From positions 3,273,365 through 3,337,364 of the forward strand of contig OZ024810.1 of assembly GCA_964017045.1 (NCBI GenBank): 64,000 nt of DNA, in the 5' to 3' direction. Of this stretch, positions 12,127 to 23,779 are shown one piece after another. How positions within the stretch are numbered: position 1 is the stretch's first letter; each line of letters begins with the position of its first letter. The notes under the pieces are model-generated. The model was not told the DNA's origin. It ran no database searches and worked only from the letters and a program-made list of their open reading frames with translations. The DNA comes from Omphiscola glabra (taxonomy: Eukaryota > Mollusca > Gastropoda > Lymnaeidae). A program made the translations under genes and the position numbers.

Positions 12127-13200
12127 ATCTCGATGTGAAAATCACTTACATATTAATGAAACTTGGTGACAGTTATTGAAACGGTCGCCCCCCCTCTCGT
12201 CACTTGTACAGCAATAACATGCAGCAGTTCCTTCACGATTAAGTCATTCCCCCCCCCCCCCCGCCCCAACCACACACATCTGTAACTTCATGATTTGTTC
12301 TCACCTGGTCGACATGACACACATCCGTTGCTTGGAACTGCATTGTAGGACAGGTGACATACACCGTGGAAGAAAGTCCTTCTTAAACAAGGTCGTTTAC
12401 TGTAAAAATCCCAGGAGATAGTGGAAATCCCCAGAACGTATCCTGGGAGCAAACCAATGAAATACGAAGTAGGCAAGGTATTGAGGCTTTTATGTATTGA
12501 GGTGTTGAGGTATATATTATTGGGTATGTTTGAATAAGCCCTACTCAACTTATCAAAATCAAGTTTAGAAATAAGAAAAATGATTTTGAGCAAAAGGGAA
12601 AAGAAAATGGGGCGTTCACTGACAAATAAATGAATAAGGCCATTTTTGAAAACGTCTCTTGGCAACTTGGTTAAATGCAAACTGGTTTTGATGTACTACT
12701 TGTGAATAGCATTGTCTCCGTTTAAATAACCCAAAGTTTAGAAAATAACACTTCATCTTTATCTCAACTCAGAGGTCAGGTTGCCATGCAGATAGACCTC
12801 TATTTTCTTAAAGCAATCTTTATAAAGCTTAATCATTCAAAATCACCCAACAACAACACAACTCAACTTGTCCCCAATAACTTTATTCCCAAGCTATCAC
12901 TTTATCCGCTTCTTTTCAAACGACCCCCTCACCCTCCCCTACACACACAATATCTCCATGCGTCATATGACCTATATAAGGAAATCATAAATTATGCTTA
13001 CTTTTAGTCAACACCTGACCAACTTCAAATGATATATATATATATATATATATATAATACACAATACATTAAGTAAGTTCACAAATGCGTCTGGAACTAA
13101 ACAAACAAAACAAACTTTTTTTAAAAAATTATTTCATTAGCTTGAGAGTCTTGAAGTGACACCCCTATTCGATGCATCATTGTTGAATATTTTACCGTCA
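12127..13200. other. Non-coding stretch with poly-C and (TA)n tracts
   Basis: A poly-C run lies at about 12249-12262 and a TA dinucleotide run at about 13031-13056. The open frame 12288-12680 on the minus strand (130 residues) has no motif I recognise and no splice or start context that favours it; I leave it uncalled. Confidence 0.5.
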
Positions 13201-13206
13201 AGTCAT

Positions 13207-13707
13207 GCCAAACTAAACATTGACAAACTAAACATTGACAAACTAAACATTGCCAAACTAAACATTGACAAACTAAACATTGACAAACTAAACATTGACA
13301 AACTAAACATTGCCAAACTAAACATTGACAAACTAAACATTGCCAAACTAAACATTGACAAACTAAACATTGACAAACTAAACATTGACAAACTAAACAT
13401 TGCCAAACTAAACATTGACAAACTAAACATTGACAAACTAAACATTGACAAACTAAACATTGCCAAACTAAACATTGACAAACTAAACATTGACAAACTA
13501 AACATTGACAAACTAAACATTGCCAAACTAAACATTGACAAACTAAACATTGACAAACTAAACATTGACAAACTAAACATTGACAAACTAAACATTGACA
13601 AACTAAACATTGACAAACTAAACATTGACAAACTAAACATTGCCAAACTAAACATTGACAAACTAAATATTGCCAAACTAAACATTGACAAACTAAACAT
13701 TGACAAA
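13207..13707. repeat. 15-bp minisatellite with 60-bp period
   Basis: About 33 copies of AAACTAAACATTGAC. A C variant (ATTGCC in place of ATTGAC) returns every fourth unit through 13381-13560, giving a 60-bp higher-order repeat. Open frames in both strands (13121-13714, 13156-13875, 13203-13706) reflect the 3n period. Confidence 0.97.
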
Positions 13708-14320
13708 GATCCAAATGTTCCTTGTTACGGCCTACTTCGTTGTCTAGGGTCTTTGATGCCTGTCAATTACTTCTTACATCTAGGATTACAACTATGTCCT
13801 GGTACGCCCTACTGGGCTGACAGATATGGATTACCAATCACACAATTAAGTTCACGAATATCAGATGTTTCATAATTCAATCCTTTATTCCTCATAAACA
13901 AATGCAGTACTAGCAAGAGTCACTAATCCTATTGAAACACATATTCAAATCCTCATCAAACAGTTATGAATTAACTCGCACTACCATAGGTGTTCATCAC
14001 GATCTCCCATCACGATCTTCCGTCTCCTCTTTCGACTAACACCCTGTTCTTTTATATCCACTCACTTGTTTATTACTATCTCCCTGTCAGCCAATGACCA
14101 TTTAACCACACTAACACAATTCATGACACAACTCATGGACCAAAAAGTGTTCACACTAAAAACAGTGATTCTCATACAAACTCTCACCATGCATGAACAA
14201 CTTTTCATACCAAAACTTCACGCTACTAAATCTTGTTCACAACATTCCTCACAATCCCATTTTGTTTGAAATTCGTTTACAGATTAATTACGAAAATTAA
14301 AAAAATTGAACTTTTTTTTT
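13708..14320 (-). other. Possible degraded LTR-like promoter region (minus)
   Basis: On the minus strand, GGATATAAAAGAACAGGG (about 14043-14060) is a good TATA-box context. It is followed about 170 bases further on by an AATAAAG polyadenylation-like word near 13890. Such spacing is usual in LTRs, but I find no second copy, no primer-binding site and no gag or pol. An ordinary AT-rich coincidence is possible. The forward open frame that runs out of the array into 13708-13875 is not recognised. Confidence 0.2.
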
Positions 14321-15182
14321 TAAAAAAGGATATATAAGTTTGTAACAGAGATCGGGCGTACTGTAAACACAAGTGGTCCTTTTTCTTGAGTTACTCTTCA
14401 ACCTTCTTGAAGTTTGTATTGATTTTGACATTAAAGTTGTTGTTTTGTTTAGTTGTACAATTTTCTTTAGCGTCCACGATTTTGAGCACTAGTTTGAGAG
14501 TAGCGCCCAAAGTCGGTAAAGTACAAATACCTAAAGGTTTAATAACCTGGTCACTTCGCCCACTCCCATACTCTCTAAATGAAAAGCGTTTGCGTCTCGA
14601 GGACAGCTTTGGACAACCCCCCTCCCTCTCAACGATCCTCCCTCTCTCCTCCCGACTTGACGTTTCGATGGAAAATTTCCTCCCATTTCCCTCCACCGTT
14701 TCTGACAACTGTGAAATTTAATTTGCCAGCCAATGAAGCACTAGGCAAGCCAACATTGGTCTGGCTTCCTTTTTACTCAAGTCTCCGCTTTTCTTACTTT
14801 CTGTCAATCTTTATCAGTGGTTCTTATGTCGTAACTTACAGAGCGTGCCATAACCGAACTGGCGTCTTCTACGCTAGCATTTGTTTCTCAAAACTTTCTA
14901 TCAATATTTGATCAGCTGCTCTTAAATGTATTCTACTAGTACACACAGGTTGTTCTGGACAATACAAGTTGTGATCTACTGGGATTTACTGTCCTATGTT
15001 GGTTGGCCAGCACATTTTAAACATCGTCTAATGTCCTATAATGAATCATGAGATACTTGCTTATCTTACTTCATGGACCGTCAGCCTAATGTAAAGCCAT
15101 GGCCTAAGTAGCCCAGGAGTAGATAAGGATGAATGACTTACGGTCAAATGTTTAGTTGTTACTGAGTACATTGGAAAAAAAT
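14321..15182. other. Unassigned stretch, locally GC-rich
   Basis: A TATA-like GATATATAAG near 14328 precedes a GC-richer block at 14490-14720 with overlapping open frames in three frames (14386-14721, 14391-14708 minus, 14579-14911). None has a family signature and no frame is clearly better than the others, so I do not call a gene. A non-coding 5' exon is possible. Confidence 0.3.
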
Positions 15183-15342
15183 ACATGTACAAACTCAAGA
15201 TACATTCTCATGTAACATGTACAAGCTCAAGATACATTCTCATGTAACATGTACAAACTCAAGATACATTCTCATGTAACATGTACAAACTCAAGATACA
15301 TTCTCATGTAACATGTACAAACTCAAGATACATTCTAATGTA
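15183..15342. repeat. 32-bp minisatellite, 5 copies
   Basis: Five well-conserved copies of a unit made of ACATGTACAAACTCAAGA and TACATTCTCATGTA. Confidence 0.95.
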
Positions 15343-15487
15343 ATTCTCTGAGTGCTAGATCTAGTCAAGGATGATTGGAGACGTCACATGTGTCAGGCAG
15401 AAGTTAAAGATTACATTGAACTAGAGTCTATCGTTGAGGTTATCGTCATTGTAAAATTGTAAGATATACATTAGAGACTTGTCTCTT

Positions 15488-15660
15488 GGTATACACAAAG
15501 CAAGGCTCGGAATTATGGACAGTGATAAGTGTTATAGCTTAGGATAACAAAGCAAGGCTCAGAATTATAGACAGTGATAAGTGTTATAGCTTAGGATAAC
15601 AAAGCAAGGCTCAGAATTATACACATTGATAAGTGTTATAGCTTAGGATAACAAAGCAAT
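15488..15660. repeat. 52-bp tandem repeat, about 3.3 copies
   Basis: Three and a fraction copies of a 52-bp unit containing AACAAAGCAAGGCTC and GATAAGTGTTATAGC, with a few substitutions. Confidence 0.95.
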
Positions 15661-16351
15661 GGTTTGAAATTAAGGTCAACGATGAGTGGATTAGGATTGT
15701 GGATAGTCTCAAAACTTTGATTAGACTCGTGGATACCAATGTTCCCACTAAGCCGTGCGCATGCGCACACACGTCTCTTAAAGCCAGCGAACACAACGAT
15801 AGAACTGTGCACACACGATTTCAATATGTTAATAATTTATTTTTTTAGTTAGTTATTTTTTTATTTTTTTTATTTTGAAATAAACAAATTAAAATGTTTA
15901 TTTATTTATTTTAAACAACCGTGGATTATTTTGTATTCATTTTGGCTTTTTAACTTCATTTTAAATCATGAACAATTGAACATCAAATTAACTTAACTGT
16001 GATGCTATCCAAATAATATTAACTCTTAATTTCCTGGCAAATCTATTTACTTTGAAAACTTTTAACAAATATAATCGGTAGATCTTACTTTATCCCACTG
16101 CGCACAACAATGTTGCATACACTGTATCTTCTGCACACACAATCTCTAATTAAACAACCCCGAAAAAACAAATCATTTATAACGCTCTTTATAAGAATCC
16201 AAATCAGTGATCTACCCCCTCCCCAAAGGGTCACAACCGCCCATTTTTTCAAGCCATTTTTTAGGGTCATCATATTTTCTTTCATATCCCCCTTGAGAGA
16301 CTGGAAAAACAGGAAAAAGAAAATTATTTTCAGGGGGTTGGAGGTTAGGGG
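15661..16351. other. Non-coding stretch
   Basis: AT-rich sequence with T-runs near 15838-15875. The overlapping open frames at 16085-16384 (minus) and 16110-16373 (plus) lie against the family A repeat and are probably part of it rather than genes. Confidence 0.45.
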
Positions 16352-16470
16352 TGCGGCAGAAACTTTGATATAATGTGTTTTCATCAGAAATGAGTCTATG
16401 ATCTAAGTTTCAGCTCGATAGGTTTACGGGAAGTGAGCCAGTTATTCGTGCGAAGATTTGTGCCATTCAC
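16352..16470 (+). repeat. Dispersed repeat family A, partial plus-strand copy
   Basis: It contains ATATAATGTGTTTTCATC, ATGAGTCTATG, TTTCAGCTCGATAGG and ACGGGAAGTGAGCCAG in the same order as at 28640-28757. Only the right-hand half of the family is clearly present; related sequence may extend left toward 16200. Confidence 0.75.
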
Positions 16471-16882
16471 ACAGAGAAAAAGAAACAAGCAAATTTAAGA
16501 TAAATGTTTTAAAAATTATAGGGTACTTTGGTGGATAATTGAAGTCATTCAGTTTGAACACCATAAATGTTACAACGAAATGTTAAATAATGAATCTCTA
16601 CGTGAAATATAAAGGATTGGACTAGAGAAAAATTTTGTTTTTAGATTCATTAATGAGACGGATATTCAAGTATTGTTTTTTGAATTAAAGGGTTAATGTT
16701 ATAATCAATTATAAGGTCAAAGGTCAAGGTTTCACGTTAAGTCTAAGTTTAGCGATAGATTCATAGAAAATGATGTCGATTTTTTGCCCACCTTCGACCT
16801 GCAGCAACGCGAGTGGCTTAAATCTTCCATGGTAGAGATGCGTCTGTAGTTCGTTGTTCCACCCGTATGATTAAAAAATACG

Positions 16883-16996
16883 CCACTTCGTCCTGCTGAC
16901 GTTGGTCAGCCGACATGATATCACTTCGTCCTACTGAAGTTGGTCAGCCAACATGACGCATCTTCGTCCTGCTGAAGTTGGTCAGCCAACATGATG
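16883..16996. repeat. Tandem repeat, about 44 bp, 2.6 copies
   Basis: The word CTTCGTCCTGCTGA plus GTTGGTCAGCC and ACATGA recurs at about 16886, 16926 and 16965, with one shortened copy. Confidence 0.85.
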
Positions 16997-17820
16997 CCAA
17001 CACAACCCTCCTTGTTATAACTTGTTTTGATTCTACCAGCCTTCATGTATTTTTCTTGACCTTATCATTGTGGCAATTTCGGGGACGTCCAGTGAATCTA
17101 TGTCCCTCATCCCCCCACCACCACCGTGGGCCGCACATAAGGTCAATGTATTGCTGTTTTAGCATTTTGCCATAACTCTTTCAACCAAACAAAGTCGCCG
17201 CCCTTTAAAGAGCTCTTTTTGTAATATTTTCTTTTTACAAAATTAATTCAAAAATTGTACACGACCTAAAATACTAATCTCCCTCAGTCATCCATGGCGT
17301 CATCCATAGAGTCATCCATTTTGAAATGTCAACAATTGCTATGGCCATTTTCTGGTTCCAAAGCTCCTTAAGCTAGTATGCATCAACGGCCCACGATCTA
17401 AAGAATATCATAAGTCTATGTTCTACATAACATTCACGTGTATCTAGCAAGCCGTTCACGTCTGAGAGGTCATGTGATCATCGTACCGCATAATTGTATT
17501 CCTTTTAAACGCACAATCGATGGCCGCCCTGGAATGCCTGAATGACAATATAGTAGTATTGATTGAAAGGCAGTTTGAACAAAGTGTTTGCTGTACAAAA
17601 ATAAAACACAAAATTGCGTCAGAATTCGAAAATCTCAAAGAAGCTTCTTGTCACTTCAGTGAAAAGGATTTCTATCTCGCAGAGATTGTGATAAATTCTA
17701 TTACATAGTAAAATATGTATTAAAAACATTCTATTACATAGTAAAATATGTATTAAAAATATGTGCATGCTACGGTTGCCATACATAGACAACTACGCAT
17801 GTCTAAAAATACAATTATAG
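16997..17820. other. Non-coding stretch
   Basis: No gene recognised. A pair of direct repeats (ATTCTATTACATAGTAAAAT) lies at about 17695-17755. The open frame 17520-17708 and its reverse-strand partner show no motif. Confidence 0.45.
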
Positions 17821-17965
17821 AGGTAGAACATCCTTATGATGTAGTCCATACAGGTAGAACATCTGTATGATGTAGTCCATACAGGTAGAACATATGTATG
17901 ATGTAGTCCATATAGGTAGAACAGTTGTATGATGTAGTCCATATAGGTAGAACAGCTGTATGATG
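17821..17965. repeat. 31-bp minisatellite, left part
   Basis: Four to five copies of a 31-bp unit with TGTATGATGTAGTCCATA and CAGGTAGAACAT. The array stops at CTGTATGATG (17956-17965), where the LINE fragment begins, and resumes at 18980 with the same ten bases. Confidence 0.95.
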
Positions 17966-18977
17966 ATCTTTCAGAGCTCTTATGAAGAAATGACATGCAG
18001 GATGGTCCACGAAGGTAGACTCAAAGATGCCTTTAGAGTCGAAACAGGAGTCAGACAAGGATGCCTCTTGTCCCCATTTCTATTCATCCTTGCCATTGAC
18101 TGGATAATTAAAAAAATCCACAGACAAAAAGAGGAATGGGATACAGTGGACACTCTGGGAACAACTGCATGACCTAGACTTTGCAGATGACATTGCACTT
18201 CTGTCCCACAACCAGCAACAAATGCAGGAAAAAACAAAAGATGTAGCCACCTTTTCATCACAGCTCGGACTCAATATAAATAAAAGCAAGACGAAAATCA
18301 TGAAGGTAAACTCATCCAACCAAGAGCATATATGTCTGGAAGGAAAGGCACTGGAAGAAGTGGAGTCCTTCAATTACTTAGGCAGCATCATAGACACACA
18401 TGGTGGATCCGACGCGGACGTAAGTGCTAGAACTGGAAAAACCAGATCAGCATTTGTGCTTTTAAAGAAAATATGGGAGTCGAAGCAGCTGAAACTGCAA
18501 ACAAAAGTCAGAATCTTTAACACAAATTAATGTCACAACAGTCCTACTTTATGGAGCAGAAACGTGGAAAACAACAGCGAGCATTACGCAGAAAGTGCAG
18601 ACATTCATAAACATTTGCCTTATAAAGATCTTGAACATAAAATGACCAAATACCATCACCAACAAAGATATACTAGAAAGGACATAACAGGTGCCAATTG
18701 ATAAAGACATCATAAAGAAAAGATGGCGGTTGATTGGGCATACTCTCAGAAAACCCACAGATAGCACCACCAGACAATGCCAAACATGGAATCCACAGGG
18801 AAAAAAGGAAGAGAGGAGAACCTAAGAATACATGGAGACGCGAGCTAGAGACAGACACGCAAAATATGGGATACACATGGAAGCAATTGGAAAGGAAAGC
18901 ACGAGAACTGTGATGAGTGGACAATTCTTGTGGACGGCCTATGCCCCAGACGGGTTAAAAGGCATAAGAAGAAGAAT
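17966..18977 (+). pseudogene. 5'-truncated LINE reverse transcriptase pseudogene
   Basis: This is the 3' third of a non-LTR retrotransposon ORF2. Visible in order are GVRQGCLLSPFLF (about 18041), the catalytic FADD box (18180-18191), NYLGSIIDTHGG (about 18374), LYGAETW (18547-18567) and a C-terminal RWRLIGHTLRKPT (18724 on) with TWNPQGK. The frame shifts near 18140-18170 and again near 18530, and stops occur at about 18643 and 18685, so it is dead. It ends in AAGAAGAAG, as is usual for tails of some LINE clades. A 31-bp minisatellite continues on both sides, so the copy inserted into the array. I think of an RTE-like clade but cannot prove it. Confidence 0.93.
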
Positions 18978-19125
18978 ATCTGTATGATGTAGTCCATATA
19001 GGTAGAACAGTAGAACATATGTATGATGTAGTCCATATAGGTAGAACAGCTGTATGATGTAGTTATATAGAGGTAAAATCTTTATGATGTAGTCACATAG
19101 AGGTACAACATCTGTATGATATAGG
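18978..19125. repeat. 31-bp minisatellite, right part
   Basis: The same unit as 17821-17965 (TGTATGATGTAGTCCATA, AGGTAGAACA), with more indels, resuming directly after the LINE tail. Confidence 0.93.
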
Positions 19126-19184
19126 CAGTATAATATCAATGACTAAGTTTTAGGATTTTTATTTCGGCCGACCACTTGCACATA

Positions 19185-19272
19185 TAAATTACCATACAAT
19201 CATTTAAGACATGACAATTTCCATACAATCATTTAACACATGACAATTACCATTCACTCATTTAACACATAT
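19185..19272. repeat. 31-bp tandem repeat, about 3 copies
   Basis: Copies of CCATACAATCATTTAA followed by GACATGACAATT; the third copy is shortened. Confidence 0.88.
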
Positions 19273-19317
19273 ATTAAGGCCCACAAAAGCCGATTTCTCT
19301 CTGTCTATACAATCGAA

Positions 19318-19905
19318 ATATCTGTCAATAACTAGCCCTTACATATGTCAATAACTAGCCTTTACATATGTCAATAACTAGCCCTTACATCTATCAATAA
19401 CTAGCCCTTACATCTGCCAATAACTAGCCCTTACATCTGTCAATAACTAGCCCGTGCATCTGTCAATAACTAGCCCGTACATCTGTCAATAACTAGACCT
19501 ATAATCTGTCAATAACTAGCCTTTACATATGTCAATAACTAGCCCTTACATCTGTCAATAACTAGCCCTTACATATGTCAATAACTAGCCCTTACATCTG
19601 TCAATAACTAGCCCTTACATCTGTCAATAACTAGCCCGTGCATCTGTCAATAACTAGCCCGTACATATGTCAATATCTAGACCTATAATCTGTCAATAAC
19701 TAGCCTTTACATATGTCAATAACTAGCCCTTACATCTGTCAATAACTAGCCCTTACATCTGTCAATAACTAGCCCTTACATCTGTCAATAACTAGCCTTT
19801 ACATCTGTCAATAAATAGCCTTTACATCTGTCAATAACTAGCCTTTACATATGTCAATAAATAGCCCACACATCTCTTAATAACTAGCCTTTACATCTGA
19901 CGATA
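19318..19905. repeat. 23-bp minisatellite, about 25 copies
   Basis: Tandem copies of TCTGTCAATAACTAGCCC plus TTACA. Variant blocks (CCCGTGCATC, CCCGTACATC, ACCTATAATC) occur in the same order near 19450-19510 and 19630-19690, showing that a multi-unit segment of about 185 bp was duplicated. Confidence 0.96.
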
Positions 19906-20672
19906 TCTCTACAATAAATTTATTTTTCATACAATGACCTCACATCTATCACAACCCTTAGATGCCCTTTCGTCTATACAATGATTACCCGTATATCGCG
20001 GCCAATCAGTTCCAGACTGTACCACGATAAGTCAATTTCCGCGAAGTACGATTATTTATCTATAAATCGAATATGTTCGTATTTGGATAATGGGAAAACC
20101 TGCTTACGGCCCTCTAAATACGGATTTTAAAATTATTAGACCCTCAGGGGATGCATGAATACTTAGACCTACAGTCCATACTTACTAGAAAGACATGGGT
20201 GTATGAATGACTCAGACACTGATAGCCCGCTGTACCATTTTCACTAACTCCATAAATGAAGAAATGTTAGATTTGAAGAGAAAAAACGCGATAGAATGCA
20301 GCGAAAGTCGTGGGGCGAAGGGCGAAGGGCGAAGGGCGAAGGGGCGACTGTATATATCTCCATAGATTTCGAGGAAATACTAAATTTTGAACTAAAAATG
20401 TACAATTCATGCTATTACTACATATAAGAGTACACTCTACATTGAAAGATTTTCCTCTAATGTGTGAATGCTGTTAATGTTGCACATGTTCTAATAAGGC
20501 TCCAAATAAGACTTATATTACAAGAGATTGTAAAAGAGATGACGTTTATATTTTTATCCCTAGGAACAATGTGCGCACATTTTAAAAAATGAGTGTGTCA
20601 AATAAAATGTTGTTTGTGTGTAATTACACGAGCTACTTGTGTCAAACGATGAAGACAATACCTGACTAAGAC
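19906..20672. other. Non-coding stretch with an 8-bp direct repeat
   Basis: Four copies of GGCGAAGG-type 8-mers lie at about 20314-20342. Otherwise nothing is recognised. Confidence 0.5.
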
Positions 20673-20673
20673 A

Positions 20674-20791
20674 AGCAGTTCCTAGACAAGCAGTTCCTAG
20701 ACCAGCAGTTTCTAGACAAGCAATTCCAAGACAAGCATTTCCGAGACAAGTAGTTTCTAGACATGCAGTGCCTAGACCAGCAGTTCCCAGG
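20674..20791. repeat. 15/16-bp minisatellite, about 8 copies
   Basis: Diverged copies of ACAAGCAGTTCCTAG. Confidence 0.9.
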
Positions 20792-20808
20792 CTCGCCTAC
20801 AAACGTGT

Positions 20809-20810
<2 letters not shown>

Positions 20811-20844
<34 letters not shown>
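20811..20844. repeat. (CT)n microsatellite
   Basis: An uninterrupted CT dinucleotide run of about 16 units, ending in CTATCTG. Confidence 0.97.
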
Positions 20845-20849
<5 letters not shown>

Positions 20850-20894
20850 CCCATGTCTCATAAACTACATGTCTACAGCACGTTAGTTGTTTCC

Positions 20895-21280
20895 AACCTA
20901 CCATATGGATCGTAGACCTGGGGATATACGTGAGTCATTTGAACACGCTGAAAAATTTCAACGATTTCACATTAATGTCCTGGGCATAGAATGTCAATTG
21001 TACAGATGTGGAATTCCTAAGGCATCTGCCTTTCTCGGTATCTAAACGACTTTGATAAAGACAAGCGGTGGCTGGATGTGTTATGATAATGACAGATATC
21101 AGACTGCTTAAAGATTTAATATACGTTGAACTATCCAGATGGAAATGCTCATCTTGTGGGCAGAAATAGAGTTCCAAAGATTGCCTAAAAGTGTCCCTCA
21201 AATCTATGGTTGTCCACTTGAACTCATGGCAAAGACTTGGTTTTAAATTTCCATCGCCGGCGAGGCAGTCTCGCTTTTAG
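20895..21280 (+). pseudogene. Degraded LINE ORF2 C-terminus
   Basis: The C-terminal region of a LINE reverse transcriptase, heavily decayed. A YGSETW box is visible at 20904-20921 with its Glu codon now TAG. In the same frame AEKFQRFHINVLGIECQ follows (about 20947), matching the usual LE-FH---LR-ILGI-WQ region. Further on TDIRLLKDLIYVELS (about 21093), then SSKDCLKVSLKS, match the usual DTRLPKxIxYGELS and FKDCLK tail in another frame. Stops and frameshifts are present throughout. It is not obviously the same family as the copy at 17966. Confidence 0.85.
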
Positions 21281-22195
21281 ACTAACTCTTGATAGCGTAA
21301 ACAAAGTGCTGGGGACCAGTGAACAAGAGCATCAATGAAAAGCAGAGTTTCCTCAAATGCCACTAAAACCCCATGACTTGTGACGTCTTTATACATGCTG
21401 GCAAGCATTACGAGCAAAACTATTGTTATGAAGGATGACGTGTTCTTAGCACACCTATCTCGCGTCCCACGTGCATGACCCCTCGTGAACTCTCGTGACC
21501 GCCTTTGAAGTGTGGCTAGAAAAACCTTATTTACAACATAAATTCTAGGCAGGAGAACTGTCGAAAATAATAGAAGATTCTGGATAAAACGGGAAGGCAA
21601 AACAATGTGTTAGGTGGTTCGAGAGACCTTAGTAGGAAATGCCTATAAAAAGGGCTGACCGATAGAGAGGGAGAGAGATTTTGTTTTGATCACGAGATGC
21701 TATGTCATACTTTGTTGTGTGTAGAGTTTTCTATTTCCTCATACAATTTTGTGCTCATTGTATTCTTATATACAGTACCGGTACCAGCAAATCTGTAAGT
21801 TTATAATTTTAATAATATTTCTCTTGCTGTTATTATTTACTTGAAGTCCACAAATTAAAAAGTTATTAATTGTAATTAGCTCTGGCCTTGATTGTCGTTA
21901 TATTTGTTATTATTTTTAAATGTTGGTATCGTCCTTTATTGTGGACCGTTTCTATAACGAGCCATAGTCTAAAAATTAAGAGATTAAATTCTCAATTCAT
22001 AACGGTCCGTAATACTATGGATCAAAAGACACCAGCAAAGGACAAACAAGAATATTACATTCCAGGGCTTGGAGGTGTTAGTAAATGATAGTATGGAATC
22101 TTTGACACTACGCTTCTTACTTTAAATAAGTATAGTTGTAAAGTCATTTTTTCTGGTTATGAATGAGCCCACAGAAGGCTTTGTAAGACGAACTC
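21281..22195. other. Unassigned stretch with a TATA-box-like site
   Basis: CCTATAAAAAGGGCTGAC at about 21640 is a strong TATA-box context followed by a GA-rich segment. Downstream an AT-rich leader leads to a short open frame ending MDQKTPAKDKQEYYIPGLGG (about 22017-22080). No family is recognised. It could be an unrecognised LTR or a small first exon. Confidence 0.3.
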
Positions 22196-22199
22196 GAGC

Positions 22200-22728
22200 G
22201 CCAGCTAACACTAGCTTACCTAGAAGTGAGAACATGGCAACTGATTTCATTTACCAGGTTAACTAGAAGTGAGAACATGGCAACTGATTTCATTTACCAG
22301 GTTAAGTAGAAGTGAGAACATGGCAACTGATTTCATCTACCAGCTTAACTAGAAGTGAGACCATGGCAACTGATTTCATCTACCAGCTTAACTAGAAGTG
22401 AGAACATGGCAACTGCTTTCAATTACCAGCTTAAATAGAAGTGAGAACATGTCAACTGATTTCATCTACCAGCTTAACTAGAAGTGAGAACATGGCAACT
22501 GATTTCATTTACCAGCTTAACTAGAAGTGAGAACATGGCAACTGATTTCATCTACCAGATTACCTAGAAATGAGAACATGGCAACTGATTTCATTTACCA
22601 GCTTAACTAGAAGTGAGAACATGGCAACTGATTTCATCTACCAGCTTTTCTAGAAGTGAGAACATGGCAACTGATTTCATCTACCAGCTTAACTAGAAGT
22701 GAGAACATGGCAACTGCTTTCATCTAAT
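22200..22728. repeat. 43-bp minisatellite, about 12 copies
   Basis: Tandem copies of CTTAACTAGAAGTGAGAA plus CATGGCAACTGATTTCAT and CTACC, with scattered substitutions. Confidence 0.96.
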
Positions 22729-23498
22729 AATGAAAATTGGAACATGTTCCTCCAGAAATCCTAGTCTAACCAGTGAGAGGTCGTTAGTGGAGAGGCACCG
22801 ATGGCGACAGCAGGGTGCTGACCGTCGTCCATTTAACAATTGTATGACTGCTTTAAAAGCTATGAAGTCTGCCATTTCATTGATGGGTCTTGGTGGCCAC
22901 CTACCAGGCACGCGATGGCTATCCAATAGTCTATGGATACGTCTATATATCCACTCCCATGTCGTCCATGAACATCTTTAACGTATGACTTGATATTCCT
23001 TTAAAGGGTCAGGAACTATTTAAGAAAAAAAGTGTTGTAGCCAACGTACATGATGAAGAGCTTATTATTCACAAATAATCATCCTCTATGGTATTTATGT
23101 ATGGCTATATGCATGGCTCTATGTATGTATGACTGTTTCTATGGGTGTATGTATGTATGACTGTATGTAAGGCTGTATGTTTGTACGTCTGTAGCGCTGT
23201 AAACAGAAGGAACGAACATAAACATACCAGAAGTTAGAAGTAATTGCGATTCTTATAAATTGTAGGACTTGAATTCATGTTTGTCAAGAAACTTTAGCAG
23301 ATATGAAGTTGGCTCACTGCCGCCGGCGGCCGCCATTGTTTGACGGGATATTTCTATGTACCACGCTACATAGATAGATGAGTCAAGTTATCCAATGTCT
23401 ATATCCACTACGCTATGATTTATGTCCAATATTCATGTACTGACCTACATAAGATGATGCAATGCTCTTCTCTTGGTAAACTACTTCCTATAACAATT
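22729..23498. other. Non-coding stretch with degenerate TGTATG repeats
   Basis: A degenerate TGTATGTATGACTG repeat lies at about 23090-23190. The open frames at 22720-22981 on both strands show no family motif. Confidence 0.45.
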
Positions 23499-23572
23499 CA
23501 GTGGAACCTCGGATAACGAACGCTCCATTCAACGAACAGATCTTTTAGACGAACAAGTTGTGTGTCATTGTG
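23499..23572 (+). mobile_element. Possible pogo/Tigger-type terminal fragment
   Basis: CAGTGGAACCTCGGATAACG followed by AACG-rich ACGAAC words resembles the ends of Tc1/mariner-Tigger (pogo) elements, which often begin CAGT-GAACCTCG with repeated TAACGAAC. I find no matching inverted end in the next kilobase and no TA duplication, so this is a solo end at best. Confidence 0.4.
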
Positions 23573-23779
23573 GAAGTAAAAAATAAATGATTTTGAATGA
23601 CGATATAATTTGGGAATCCCTGCGTTAGAATTTCTTGTGTGCACGGTACAGGAACCAGCCAAAGAGTAAGGGGGTGGGGGTGGTGGGTGGGAGTGAATGA
23701 GAGTGAATCATAGTTGCCAAAGTGTTTTATTAAAATAGATTCAAAATCAAAGCGAATAGCTTTCTTCTGCTATTCAGCC
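23573..23779. other. Short unassigned stretch
   Basis: A G-rich run (GGGGGTGGGGGTGG) lies near 23668; nothing else is recognised. Confidence 0.4.

Noticed and set aside
14386..14911. A small gene downstream of the TATA-like word at 14328
   Set aside because: Three overlapping frames on two strands are about equally good and none has a motif, a clear start context or splice sites that I could defend.
20314..20342. A regulatory site cluster (GGCGAAGG repeats)
   Set aside because: Four short direct repeats in a row are better explained as a small microsatellite.
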